A stretch of 64,000 bases of DNA, taken from contig JAVHKY010000046.1 in NCBI GenBank assembly GCA_035079385.1, positions 1,922,001 to 1,986,000 on the forward strand, in the 5' to 3' direction. How positions within the stretch are numbered: the first letter of the stretch is position 1; each line of letters opens with the position of its first letter. The stretch comes from Aspidiotus rigidus (Eukaryota; Arthropoda; Insecta; Hemiptera; Diaspididae). The position numbers were made by a program, and so were the translations under genes. Below are positions 1 through 31,939 of this stretch, piece by piece. The notes beneath the pieces are model-generated. The model saw nothing but the letters and a program-made list of their open reading frames with translations. It did not search any database and was not told where the DNA came from.

Positions 1-336
1 TGAATACATTTTATCAAACTAATTTTTGTTCTTAGAAGTTTGGAGCTTCAATAGACTATTTAGGCATCACTGTGAGTTTCTTCTGGACGTGCGAAATTAT
101 TTTTAAGAACTTCCTTCAAATTCTCCAATGGATTTGTTATGAATCAACGAGAATGTCAACGGTTATTGAATTTTCATTTTAGCAACTTCTGAAGCTCCTT
201 CTGCGGCAATTTAAAAACTTTATAAAACCTTGAGAAGCTTTGATGAATTTTTTAAGAGTATTATGGTACGATTAGTGCCTTACAATATGAATGAATAAAA
301 TCATGATAATTGAGAAAATCGTATTTTCAAAGGTAC

Positions 337-1455
337 TTAGGTACGGGTTGGATTTTAGAGCACAGCAAAAAAGATGGTTTACGCAGTGGAAAGAATGTAA
401 TCACAGCAAAATGAGGATCCCACAGCAAAGAAAATAATGCCCAGTAAAATATCGCCTTGAACAGCAAATTGAGGATTGCGCAGCAAATAATGTATACAAG
501 TTCGGAAAAAAAATTTGAACAGCAAAATGCGTTAATGCAGCATTAAACTGCTAAAGTAAAAAAATAAAATAAAATCAGTCAAAAGTCTAAAATAAAATTA
601 AATCCGTTGAAAGTCTAGAACAAAATAAAATCTGTCCAAAATCTGAAATAGATAAAATAAAATCGAATAAAGTTGAGGAGACTAGAATCCTGATTAGAAC
701 GGAGAAATAAAACATAGGTAATAATCATTGCACTAACAGAGCTTTCTTTGCCTTCGCTGGTCGTCCTCGTTTACGTTTCTGCTCAAGGGGCACATTTTTT
801 GCCTAGTGAGGAGGAACGTCACAAAGTTGGAGGTGGATGAGCATACTCACAGAATGTTTGCAGGTTAAATGTTTTAGAAAAAAGGGACATGAACAAAACA
901 AATCTGAAGTGCCATTACGATTAATACGAATTTTCCAAACCCCATACTGATATTTTTGGAACCCATCAAAGCTTTTCCACTGTTTCTTTTTTGAGATCAT
1001 TGTAGATAGAAGCTTCTTCGATATTGGCGGCTAAAACTACTCAATGTTGTATAAAATACCGAAGTCATTCTTTCCTTTTCTTCAAGTTTTAAGACTTTTG
1101 TGATCTCGCTATGACATGTACATGAATCACCTTTTCAAAGTTCAGAACTTAATCTTACTGTTCTTGAAGTTGCCCACCATGATGTTTTAAAAGTCGGGCA
1201 TACTTGTGTCAAAAACCGAGTGATTTGAGGTGAGAAAAATTTAATTGCTGTTAAGCATCGACTGTTCATTTCAATATTATTTTGCTGCTGAAAAAATATC
1301 ATTTTTCATGTTCCACAAATTCTGTTTACTGTATACCATTGCTGATCATTTCATACATTTTTCAACTGTTCTCTCATTCCTTTCTGCTGCTCACAGATTT
1401 GCTGTTCAAACATTCTCTTTTGATGTGCGATTACAATTAACCCCTTAGGTACTTG
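337..1455 (-). mobile_element. MULE remnant with SWIM zinc finger
   Basis: The minus frame 1000-803 encodes CSCPFFLKHLTCKH, a SWIM zinc finger (CxC...CxH) typical of Mutator-like transposase C-termini. After a stop at about 801 the same frame continues AKNVPLEQKRKRGRPAKA, an AT-hook tail, so the gene is broken. The frame is flanked by inverted blocks: 350-560 is an array of CAGCAAA-type units and 1205-1440 has the mirror TTTGCTG units, with ends near aggtacttaggta and taggtacttgac. Confidence 0.65.
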
Positions 1456-1599
1456 ACAAACAATCCAAAAATAATCCTGCGAGGCGCGCCATCTTCCTAG
1501 TATTGTATAAGCCTACTTAGTATAAGCCTAGTTATTCTGTATATCAGGCCTATTTTCCTTCGTTGTCGTCAGGGACTTAAAATTTCCACTTCTGAACTA

Positions 1600-2275
1600 T
1601 ACAGTGTGGTGCATGAGAAGTCGCACCAATGTAAAAGTCCCTATGGTGCGTCTTCGTGATGCACCAGCATACATAAACGACGTGTTATAGTAATGGTTGG
1701 AACACGGGTCAATGCACCATGCAACACGAGCAAGTGAGCAACACAAGGAAGTAAGCTCCTCTCCGTGCAACAAACTTCGTGTTGGGTTGTTCGGGGAAAT
1801 CACTTATGAATTTTACAAGTGAAAATTTCCATTTTCAAATGTTAAACGATTATTTCCCGTTGTTTTTTCTTTTTTGAATTTGAATGACGATTTCGTTGAC
1901 ATGATTTTTAAGAATAAAGTAGGTACATGCAACGTCCTGAGCAATAAAAAAGAATGACTTGTTCGAGTAAGCAATGTTTAATGACAGAAACAAAATCTTG
2001 TGAACAGAACGCACTGTAAAAAAAATTGTAACTGCCAATAGATAAAAAAAAAAAAAAAACTGATGAAGAAAAAAATTTCAGGAATGGTGAAATCCTCACG
2101 GTAACAAAAAACCTAACAGGAAAACCGAGTGTTGCTCACTTGCTTATGTCGCGTTGGTGCGTTGACCCGTGTTCCAACCATCTCTATAACACGTCCTTAT
2201 GTATGCTGGTGCATCACAAAGACGCACCATAGGGACTTTTACATTGGTGCGACTTCTCATGCACCACACTGTATA
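1600..2275. mobile_element. inverted-repeat element, ~147-bp arms
   Basis: Arms 1600-1746 and 2129-2275 are imperfect inverted copies beginning acagtgtggtgcatgagaag. The 380-bp centre is AT-rich without a gene. A non-autonomous DNA element is most likely; the superfamily is unknown. Confidence 0.75.
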
Positions 2276-2780
2276 TGATAGGAAGGGGCACGTTCAAGTT
2301 ATATGTAATAGGAGGTTCTATTTCGGCTGTTAGCTTGAAGTATTATATACTAGACCGTTCATTATACTAGGCCTAATATACAGTATACTAGTCTTGTTTA
2401 TTCATTTATCTATTTATTAAATTTATTTATTTCATTTAATTATTTATTTATTTATGATAAGGAAAAACTATTAAGGTGGTGAAGAACGAAGTTCAAGCTG
2501 TATAGGAATGGCAATGCACACTAATGACTCCCATAAAACAGTTTTTTTTTTTTTTTTTTTTTTTTGGGGGGGGGGGGGGAGTAGGTTTTTAGGTTGCGGT
2601 ACGTACTAAATTTCCAAAGTATTCAAACTTGCAAATTCCCGCACTATTACGCGAGAATTTGCAAGTTTAAATACTTTTATAACCCCTAAACCAGGTTCCT
2701 TGTTTACCTCAATTAACAAAGTTAATAAAGGCAACCCCGAGCAGTTCACCACGTGGGCTGCGAGTTCTTATTTATTTATT
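2276..2780. other. gene-free spacer with low complexity
   Basis: Contains TTTA-rich sequence (2396-2458) and a T(25)-G(12) run at about 2541-2579. No gene seen. Confidence 0.7.
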
Positions 2781-3215
2781 TAAGAACGGCGCCTTCCTTA
2801 ACGAATTTGATCGAGGAACGTAGGGTACCTGTTTTATGAGTCAAATTGGATTTGGTATTGAGAATGCAAAAAGCCTAGACCTAATATAAAGCTAGTACAT
2901 AAAGAAGTCTTAGACCTACTATAAGCCTAGTATAATATAATTCGAGAGTCTAAATTTTTCTTGACTCTCGAGCTATGTATATTAGGAGATGATAGGAAGG
3001 GAACTTGGAAAAATTTCAACCTCCGAGCTATAATATGATAGGACGGGAGCTTAGAAATAGGACGTCATCAGTGACCTGGAGCTATTTTGAGGACTACGAA
3101 ATATACAGCTCGAGAATCGAAATTTTCCCAAGTTTTTGCCGGACGGGATACGGCGGACGGCGATTCTTTAAAATACCACCATCCCCCCCCCCCCATAAAA
3201 CAAGTTCCCTCTTGA
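2780..3215 (+). mobile_element. foldback family A, forward copy
   Basis: Starts with a cttccttaacgaa...gtagggtacctgtttta block, passes the phrase agcctagacctaatataaag, then units around ctcgagctat and gataggaaggga, and ends with ccggacggg...cataaaacaagttccct. Its ends are inverted relative to each other (CAGGGAACCTGTTTT in better copies). Confidence 0.6.
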
Positions 3216-3308
3216 AATGTGTCGTGAACTGGAAAAAAGACAGATAGATTTCGAAAGACAAATGAACTATGTAACTTACTTTCAACGTTTTTTTTTTTTT
3301 TTTTTCAA

Positions 3309-3870
3309 CAGGGAACCTGTTTCGGGGGGGCTTTTTGAGAAACTTGCCGTGCGCCGTCCAACAAAAAACTAGGAAAAATTTCGACTCTCGAGCCATATAT
3401 GTAAGTTCGTAGGCACGAACTTATAATTAATTACACTATAACGACCGTGAATTGCGATTTAATTACTTAGACAAACGAAATTCACACAGGTCGTTTCGTG
3501 ATAGCGAAACGAACATCTTATAAGACGTGCAAGCGTCTGAACAAAACTACAAGTATAAGTAAATCAGATCAATAAAATAAACCCATCGGTAAAACAGATG
3601 ATAGCGAACACCGAGCGTTCCTCGTCTTACCGGACGGGACCTGCCGGTGACCGGTCCGATAAGGGAAACAATAATGCCCATTCTAACGTATCTTTAACTT
3701 GAGGACCAACACGAAAGAGAGAATGGTATATCATTCTTACATATATGATAGGAGGGGGACTTAGAAAAATTCCTTGAATTCGCAATACCAAATCCCATAT
3801 GACTCATAAAACAGGTTCTTTGCGTTAATCGATAAAATTCGTTAAGGAAGCCGTCGTTTCTCTTTTAGAT
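3309..3870 (-). mobile_element. foldback family A, reverse copy with insertion
   Basis: Begins caacagggaacctgtttcgg and ends cataaaacaggttctttgcg...ttcgttaaggaagccgtcg, the mirror of the forward copy 100 bp to the left. About 300 bp of unrelated sequence (3405-3735) lies inside. The two copies are head to head. Confidence 0.6.
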
Positions 3871-3984
3871 TTAAACTACAATATTTAAGATAGTCCCAGA
3901 AAAAAAGAAAGCTTGGAAAGGAGCGATGTAAGACGATAAAAGGGTGGAAGATAATGCTCCCTTCATTTGGATTGGGTGTGTGCG

Positions 3985-4783
3985 CAGGGCCGCATTAAGG
4001 TATAGGCTGACAAGGCTGTACCCTCGGGCACAAAATTTTGAGGGGTGCAAAATTCTGTCAAAAAAAATAATAAAAACAAAAAATAACGAAAACGAAGAAA
4101 AATCAAAACAAAGAGACAGAAAACAAAATGAGTTCGAGAAAATAATACTTCTAAAAACTAAGAACTATGCTTCTCAATTAAACGTTTGAAGTTTGCGAGA
4201 ACTTTCACGGCATAATTTACATTGGGATGTTAACCCAAGTTGCGTAAGTTGGTAGCCGTGCTCTAACATGTGGGGGATAATTTTAACGTACCATGCTTCA
4301 TGATGGGGAAATTGCAATTTTCAAATACGATTTAAATTATTACAATTCGTAATATCAAAAAATTATATCCTATAAATCGTTCAAACACTTCAAGAGAATC
4401 GATAACTGAAAGAAGTAATTCTAATGGTGAAGTATTGAGTCATCTACGACTAATTGAAAATCTCGTTTCTTATGGCCGAATACATTGAACGTAAAATCGT
4501 CACCCAGAAATTCAAGCGAGTGCGGCGAGAGAGGAAGGCGATTCTAGCGCTACCAAACATAGGTTAACATCCCAATTCATACAGCACAGATAAGAAGGTG
4601 GGCGAGGAGTCGAGTGAGAAGAATTTTTATTCATGTGATTTTGCTATGCCGGTCTCATCTCAAACAGTTGGCGATTTATGGCCAGAAATGTGATTTTTTT
4701 GAAAAATGGTCTAAAATAGGCGTTGAAGGTGAGGGCGCGAAAAAAAATGGCCTAGAGCGCAAAAAAGCCTAATGCGCCCCTTG
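3985..4783. mobile_element. hAT-type element, CAGGGCCGCATTAAGG end
   Basis: Left end cagggccgcattaagg (3985) is mirrored by cctaatgcgccccttg (to 4783). Flanking 8-mers tgtgtgcg and tgtgcgcg differ at one base, as expected for an old 8-bp target duplication. No transposase frame is intact. Confidence 0.7.
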
Positions 4784-5968
4784 TGTGCGCGCGAAAGTGA
4801 AAGACCGAAATCGGGCACATTTTTCGAGGGTTACTCAAATTTGAACCACAAAGAATTCACGTTGAAAGGAATTGAAAGAGTTCATTTCATTCTATTCGTT
4901 TTTCTGTAGCGGGTCGACGCGACACGACAATAAATCAATTAAGTATCTTTACGAGTAATATTATGTATCTTCTTATTTTCTTTCTTCGGTAGATAGTTTC
5001 AATTTGTCTCGACATAAGTATAATTAGAAGTAATGAATTTTACTCGCGGTCAATAAAAGTAAATTATAGTTTGTAACGACAGGGTATTCTGTAGAAAATA
5101 ATAGCAAGATGGAAATATGCTTTCTTTACACATATATGATATTATATTTTACAAAAAAAGAAGACGGTAACAAAATTATTTGCAAATATCAAATATTAGT
5201 AATAAATAGAAAAGAAGTCATACTTTTTCACGCGTTACTTAACAGCTGTAGAAACAACAAACTAATTACCTAAGGTAAGCGTGGATTGCTTGAATTTTTC
5301 AAATTAACGAGCTTACAGAGTGTAAAATTGGTGGTGGTGGATACTACTATCTCACGCGCAGTAGCGATAAAATGATTGAAGTTTGACCAGTGACTTAAAA
5401 TAAAACAGAATGTAACTACTGTATAAGGGATTGAAAAAGAGCTGAAGAAATAGTTACTCAAGTACTATTCTAGCTGTAAGATACTCGAACATTAATGTGG
5501 CGAGTAGAGCACTCGTATAATATGACATTAGTTGGACGAATCATAAATAACTTAGGCTAAATTGAACTTGTGCGACAAGTTTCGTTCATTTTATAAAATT
5601 TAGTTAGGTGAAGTTTATCAAATCTTTCAACTCTGAAAATACGAACGAATCCGCTTTCGTAACCGACAGCCAACCAATTGAAACTATTATAATTTTGATT
5701 CCAACATACCTATAGCAAAAAAAAAAAAAAAAAATGAATAAAACATTATTTATAAAATCAGAATTGTTCGAAATTAATTAGGCTGCATAATATTATGTAC
5801 ATTAAAGAATAGTGGAATTCGTACGCGTGATTTAAAAATGGCGTAGGTACGTATGTAGCACAGCAGTAGGATAAATTTGATATCTAGTCGGCCAAAATGC
5901 ATAAAATGGAAGTCCGCGTTGGAAAACTGTTGAGTAGACTAAGGTTTATAGTCGATTGTGTCGTAACG
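4784..5968. other. gene-free AT-rich spacer
   Basis: No gene or repeat recognised apart from an A-run near 5720. Short open frames here have no protein-like character. Confidence 0.6.
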
Positions 5969-6241
5969 CAGGGTGGCCAGTTTTTTCCCGAAAAAAAAAT
6001 TCCCCGACTTTTCCAGGTTTTTCCAGACTAAAATTTCCATTCTTTTTCGGCTCAAAAAGAAAAAAAAAAATCTTTCGTGATTTTTAAAGCAAAATAATAT
6101 TTTTCACATTCCTTTAAGACAAGAGTCTGGAGTATATACTCGTACCTATCTCAGATTATTTAACCGCGAGTCTCAAAAAAATCTCTGATCTTAGCCGAAA
6201 TTCCCTGACTTTTCCTGGTTTTCCAGAAACTGGCCACCCTG
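5969..6241. mobile_element. MITE, CAGGGTGGCCAGTTT ends
   Basis: cagggtggccagtttttt at 5969 mirrors aaactggccaccctg ending 6241. Internal parts are also inverted copies (ttccccgacttttccaggt / ccctgacttttcctggt). The hAT-like ends lack a convincing 8-bp duplication. Confidence 0.75.
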
Positions 6242-6530
6242 TATGTGCAAAACGCCGCCCGTCCTTCATGGTGGAGTGGGTGCGGGTTGCGTGTTCATTT
6301 ATAATTTTGCTTCCTCCAACACTGGAATCGACTCCTTTGAGTATAACTTCAGTGTTGGAAGAATCTCCTCGGCAAAGCCCCTCTTCTACTCGGCGACTGC
6401 CAAGCTACCAATAATATGTTGTTTATAATACTGTAGTTCCAACTTCCCAATAGGTACAAGAAGCCCACGCGCAGTGGCAACATTAATTCTGATCAGATCC
6501 TGTTGATGCTAGTACAGCTGCACTTTCGAC

Positions 6531-6729
6531 GTGGCCAATGTCATACTAGCAGTATTTTGTCGCGCAGTAAAATGTTGCGCGCTATTCACCAAACAAAATG
6601 CCTAGCACTGAGCAGTATAAGATTCGAGCAGTCCGCAGCAGTACTGCTTTTTCGTACCATTTTCTTTGATTTTTCACCGCGCAACATTTTACTGATGCGC
6701 GACAAAATACAGCTAGTATGACATTAGCC
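6531..6729. mobile_element. MITE with ~50-bp inverted ends
   Basis: ggccaatgtcatactagcag...gcgcagtaaaatgttgcgcg is mirrored by cgcgcaacattttactg...gctagtatgacattagcc. Confidence 0.75.
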
Positions 6730-7690
6730 AATATTATAATTATGGTTTTCTTATGAAATTTTGTGGTACGCAGCGGTAAAGAGTCTTTTTAAAGTGGGTT
6801 ATTTTTCTATACTTCAACTATGGACCAATAATATTCTGTAAGCGAATTAAAAAATCGTGCAAATTATTCTCAGGCACTGTCGATTGGTATGGTTTCTTTG
6901 AATTGTTCACTATCAAATTTCATTGATATCCTTCTTGCAGCTTTTCGTATTTTTCGCAATTTTTATATAGAATAAATGGGTTCAATGCTGTCAATTTGGA
7001 GGTAGTATATTTTAGAAATTTGTGAACAATTGACTGATTTTTTGGTCAATTACAAGTTCTGTAGAGCAACTTCTCACAAATCGTTCTCTGTACAATACGT
7101 ACGTGACAAAAATCTTTCAATCCAGAAGAACAGAGCGCCGCCGTCAAGCAGACTTCAAGCAACTTGTTCACCACAGAAAGAAAAGAAACGTTTATAAAAT
7201 TCTACAAGTTTGATTACCACAAAAATTCACTTCCAGATATAAGCTTTCGACTTGGTCAATTCATTATAAAACTTTGAGGGAAAAAAGTTTACAGCCAAAT
7301 TGCGATCGCAAATTCAAATTGGTCGCTTTTAGGTACTTTTAGACAGTTGATCATTCATTTACTCTGCTGTGTCGTTTTAATATAGTTTAATTGCATTAAC
7401 TAAATTAATATTGCTTCAACAAATTTAAAGAATTCATCTCATCGGTTTTACTCGACTCGTATTTTGATTAAAAAAACGAACACTCAACACTCAAGAAACG
7501 AATGTCCAATAGAAAGATGTGATACTGTCTCAATACATTACAATATATAATTCATTTTCATACAACAAGACCTGTAAATTAATACGCTCGAATATTAGGT
7601 ATTTTTCGCTGAAATATTAAATTCAATTACTGCGCTCAGCGCTGACTACGGGACAAAAACTAATTTATAAAGACAGCGACGTATATTTGA
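6730..7690. other. gene-free AT-rich spacer
   Basis: No gene, repeat array or inverted element recognised. Confidence 0.55.
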
Positions 7691-7691
7691 G

Positions 7692-8766
7692 ACGGGCGTT
7701 CCAATACGACCAGCATACCATCTTCAGCGATATAAAGTAAAAGAAGATCCAACAAAAGTTCACAATAAAACTCTATACAGAGGAACGCGTAGGACTAGAT
7801 GAAGACGATAAGTAATCTCTAATCATTACAGATTTAGAGTGTTCGTTTTTTACTTCACAGTTGCAGTGCAGTGTTATTACGTGTAATACGTATTAATCAC
7901 CTCGAGCAACTTCTTTTATTTTGTAGTATTCTCTTCACGAGCTAAAATACTCGTCTCGTATCATTGAAATCCTATAGCATGAGTAGCTAAAGCAGTATCA
8001 CGATTCTGATGTTTGATGTAATTTTTGTGTTGCGATAGTCTCACGTTAAGAAGTTGAGACGTCTTGCCCATATAGACTTAGGGACAGCCAGAACATGGAA
8101 TACTGTAGACAACATCGGATATTGCTCCGATTTTTCATTCAAGCATGACATACTTCAGAAGATGGAGGCAGTCCTTAGAATGAACGGTTACCCCAAAAAC
8201 ATTATCGAATGGGCAAAACGGGGCGGGGGGGAGAGAATTTAGAAGGCAAAAACAAGGGCTATTCCTTCCATAGGTTCGAGCACTTTGGCGATTCAGAGGT
8301 TGCTCAAAAAATTGGGACTCGAAACTAGTCATCTCTTTCGACAAATACAACACAAGGCAAACAAACTCTTTTTCTAAAATTAAAGACACGTCTCAACTTC
8401 TTAACGTGAGACTATCGCAACACAAAAATTACATCAAACATCAGAATCGTGATACTGCTTTAGCTACTCATGCTATAGGATTTCAATGATACGAGACGAG
8501 TATTTTAGCTCGTGAAGAGAATACTACAAAATAAAAGAAGTTGCTCGAGGTGATTAATACGTATTACACGTAATAACACTGCACTGCAACTGTGAAGTAA
8601 AAAACGAACACTCTAAATCTGTAATGATTAGAGATTACTTATCGTCTTCATCTAGTCCTACGCGTTCCTCTGTATAGAGTTTTATTGTGAACTTTTGTTG
8701 GATTTTCTTTTACTTCATATCGCTGAAGATGGTAGGCTGGTCGTACTGGAACGCCCATTTCAAATA
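7692..8766. mobile_element. Penelope-like palindrome (GIY-YIG tail in both arms)
   Basis: Arms 7692-8071 and 8389-8766 are nearly perfect inverted copies around a 317-bp spacer. The right arm in plus frame reads LNVRLSQHKNYIKHQNRD then TALATHAIGFQ and LLEVINTYYT, with several stops; this is the C-terminal half of a PLE GIY-YIG endonuclease. The spacer encodes DILQKMEAVLRMNGYPKNI, a motif from upstream of that domain. Degraded hammerhead-like text (ctgaagatgg...ggaacgcc) lies at the outer arm ends. It sits about 130 bp beyond the GTF3C2 stop codon. Confidence 0.7.
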
Positions 8767-8872
8767 AATGTGGCTGTATTCGAAATAAAAAAATTGTAGT
8801 GGCGCTTTTTCGCTTGAATTTTTTCTTCATCTACTAGTGTACCACGGACAAACTGTTTTCATCGAAAACTAA

Positions 8873-8878
8873 TTTATT
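8873..8878 (-). promoter_or_regulatory. poly(A) signal of the GTF3C2-like gene
   Basis: AATAAA on the minus strand lies about 20 nt past the TGA at 8899-8897. The 3' UTR would be very short, and a PLE palindrome starts about 100 bp further on. Confidence 0.5.
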
Positions 8879-8896
8879 TTCTTTCTTTTTTTTCTC

Positions 8897-29298
<20,402 letters not shown>

Positions 29299-29299
29299 G

Positions 29300-30790
29300 A
29301 TAGGAATCTTCAAACTTTTTGAAACATTAGAGCCGTTCGTAGTTTCGTATACATACAAGCAGATGAGACCACTGATAATTTGTTTGACACTACATTTACT
29401 CGAGCTAATTCCGGAATAAGCTTCCGAATGAACTCATAATGAGTAAGAATTTAATGATTCGTCGATGTGAAGGAAGTCGAACAATATTCACAAAAAGCTG
29501 CCGTTGTTTTCTCAGTTGATCGTCTCTAAATGAAAAAAAAATTTACAAATTAATCCGAACGATCTTGTAAAAGAAAATGAAACCAATATCGTGTAATACG
29601 TATTCCTTCGCAGATAGTCAAATGATTTTGGAACTCTAAAATATTTAGCACGAAGAAATTACACTTCAACTTGGTGCAAGCAAATTGATTACCTTTCTTC
29701 AGCGAGGGTCAACTTTTCCAAATGTTTTCATCTTCGCTGTTCCTACTACTTTTCAGCACCACGAAGTAACAACCAGACACAAAAAACGTTTTCCACAAAA
29801 ACTACATCCGTGCTTTCGGTTTGTGATGTCATACGTCTCCTACAAGTCAGCAGAGTCACACACATCAATATCCCAAGCACATAGCCGCACCATAAAAACA
29901 TTAGAAAAACGTTTAGAACGAAGAGAAAACGGGAAAACCTATGAGACGCTATTGTTTCTTTTTTTTTTCCACCTTCCCTTCTTCGTTTTCTCCTGTAATT
30001 AGGACGTAAAACTTATATATTCATTTCTACATCTTATTTATTTTTGTACCGTACTCGAAATGATAGGAATGGGTTTTGATTCACCTTCGTCTGTTTTATT
30101 GCAAACGTACCTATAACAAGTCTGGATCAATTTTTTCTTTTTCTTTTTTATACTCATGGAACACATAATTGATAAAGAATCAGGAAAAATAAGTTACGCA
30201 CAAAAATTAAGATTCACAGTGATTTTAAAGTTATAACGAACAGGAACTAGATATTATACTGCTATCATCTATAGTTTTTTTTTTTTTTTTTTTTTTTTCG
30301 TGGAGAAATGAACAAGAAGATGTGACTGGATAACAAAACTAGTAGTTTATTCAATTACAAACTCAATGAAAATTTTCCAAAGAACAATATCTTTTTCCTG
30401 AAGCGAAGTTGAAAAAGACATGATAGTCATAAAAATGTGCGAAAAATATACCTTACCGTCCACGAAGTGAATGCGGGCGAATGTCTAAAATCATGCAAGT
30501 AATTTACTTTCCCGATATTTAGGTAGCTCTTTGAATCATTTAGTTATCAAAATAAATATTTGGTAATACGAAATATTTTTTTACAATCTGTCTCATTCCG
30601 AACTTCTGCAAACTGCCTCAATAATAATGAAGAAAGGTTTAGATTTTAAGATACTTGGACCCACGGTATATGGACACGAGTCTACACTCGCTACACTGCC
30701 GTACAAAGTTAAATTAACGCACATCCCAGTAAACCCAAATCGACGATCAAGCAAACTGTATCTTTCGGAAGATTGGTGCGTGTGTGTGAA
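29300..30790. other. gene-free region upstream of GTF3C2
   Basis: AT-rich, with a T(24) run near 30275. Non-coding 5' exons or the GTF3C2 promoter may lie here, but no specific signal could be recognised. Confidence 0.4.
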
Positions 30791-30800
30791 TCGTGATAAC

Positions 30801-31262
30801 CACGGTATAAGATGAAGAGGTAGTGACACGAACGTATTCTGACTGTGGTAAACGCTGTCCGTGATTTTGTAGTAGTTCTGAACATTCCGAGCGCAGCGCT
30901 CGTGATGAAAGTGATGGGTAATGTACAGAGTCTTATGGGAACGCCGCTACTTTCAAAAAATTATTGCAGGATTAGGAATCAGCCGACGCATTTCATATTT
31001 GGCATAAAAATACCATTTAATCTACTCTATAAAATTTTGAAAGAATCATCCTTCTAAGTAAATTCTTGGATTTTTTATAATCCTTGGAAATTTCATCAAT
31101 ACTATGGTACCAACGGTAACGTCTCGGCGTTGGTGGAGTGTAGAAGGAACAGGGAAACAGCCCGAGTGTTCGCTGCAAACCTAGCGGAAGTTTGTATGTA
31201 CAACTTCAAAACTGCGGACACGATTTTAGCGTTGTGTCATTACCTCTTCATCTTATACCGTG
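30801..31262. mobile_element. hAT-type MITE, copy 1
   Basis: 462 bp with inverted ends cacggtataagatgaagagg / cctcttcatcttataccgtg. An exact 8-bp duplication GTGATAAC lies at 30793-30800 and 31263-31270. Confidence 0.92.
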
Positions 31263-31939
31263 GTGATAACACACTACTATTACTTCACTGATGGAATAAG
31301 AGGGATAAATTCAGATCTAGGAAATTAGAGCTTTGTTCCATTTAGGATTAACACTCTACTCTGAATTGTTTTGAAATGAACGTTGGATATATACGTCAAA
31401 ATTCTGACGTCCTATATCCAAGCCACGACCCAAAAACGCTAATATTGGAAGGAGGGGATGCTTTTATCGGAAAACTGGTGTCATAATTCGATTTCTCATT
31501 GAAAAATCATTCTAGTAACACATATTTACATCTCAATTAGCCGTATTAATCTCATTTTGAGAAAATGTAACTTCTTCCCGATCTTCGATTTGGATTAGAC
31601 CATTTTTGTATGACGTCATGATTTTCATCTCGTTTATGAAAAAGGTATCTACATTAAATATGACTGTAGATACTATTTCAATGAATTTGAGTATACGTGC
31701 CCTGCTGTTCATTGAATCTCCAGATGTTTCATACAAAAAATGTTCATCATTAGTTCTACTTTTGTTAAAAATATCGCAAAAGCTTAACATTTGAAGGGTT
31801 CTTCTAATATTTACCAAAGTCTGCAAAATCCTATGTAAACGAGCACTATGCGCGCCAGCAGAGTAGCAGCTTGCAAATGTAAATTTCCCATATACGTCAC
31901 AAGTAGAACGACTCGCGTGTTGTAGCGCAGAAAAGTTGT

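Noticed and set aside
3094..3396. Minus ORF of 100 aa
   Set aside because: Runs through two family A copies and homopolymers; a composition artefact.
31533..31826. Minus ORF of 97 aa with protein-like composition
   Set aside because: No recognisable family, no splice partners and no clear start; left unannotated.
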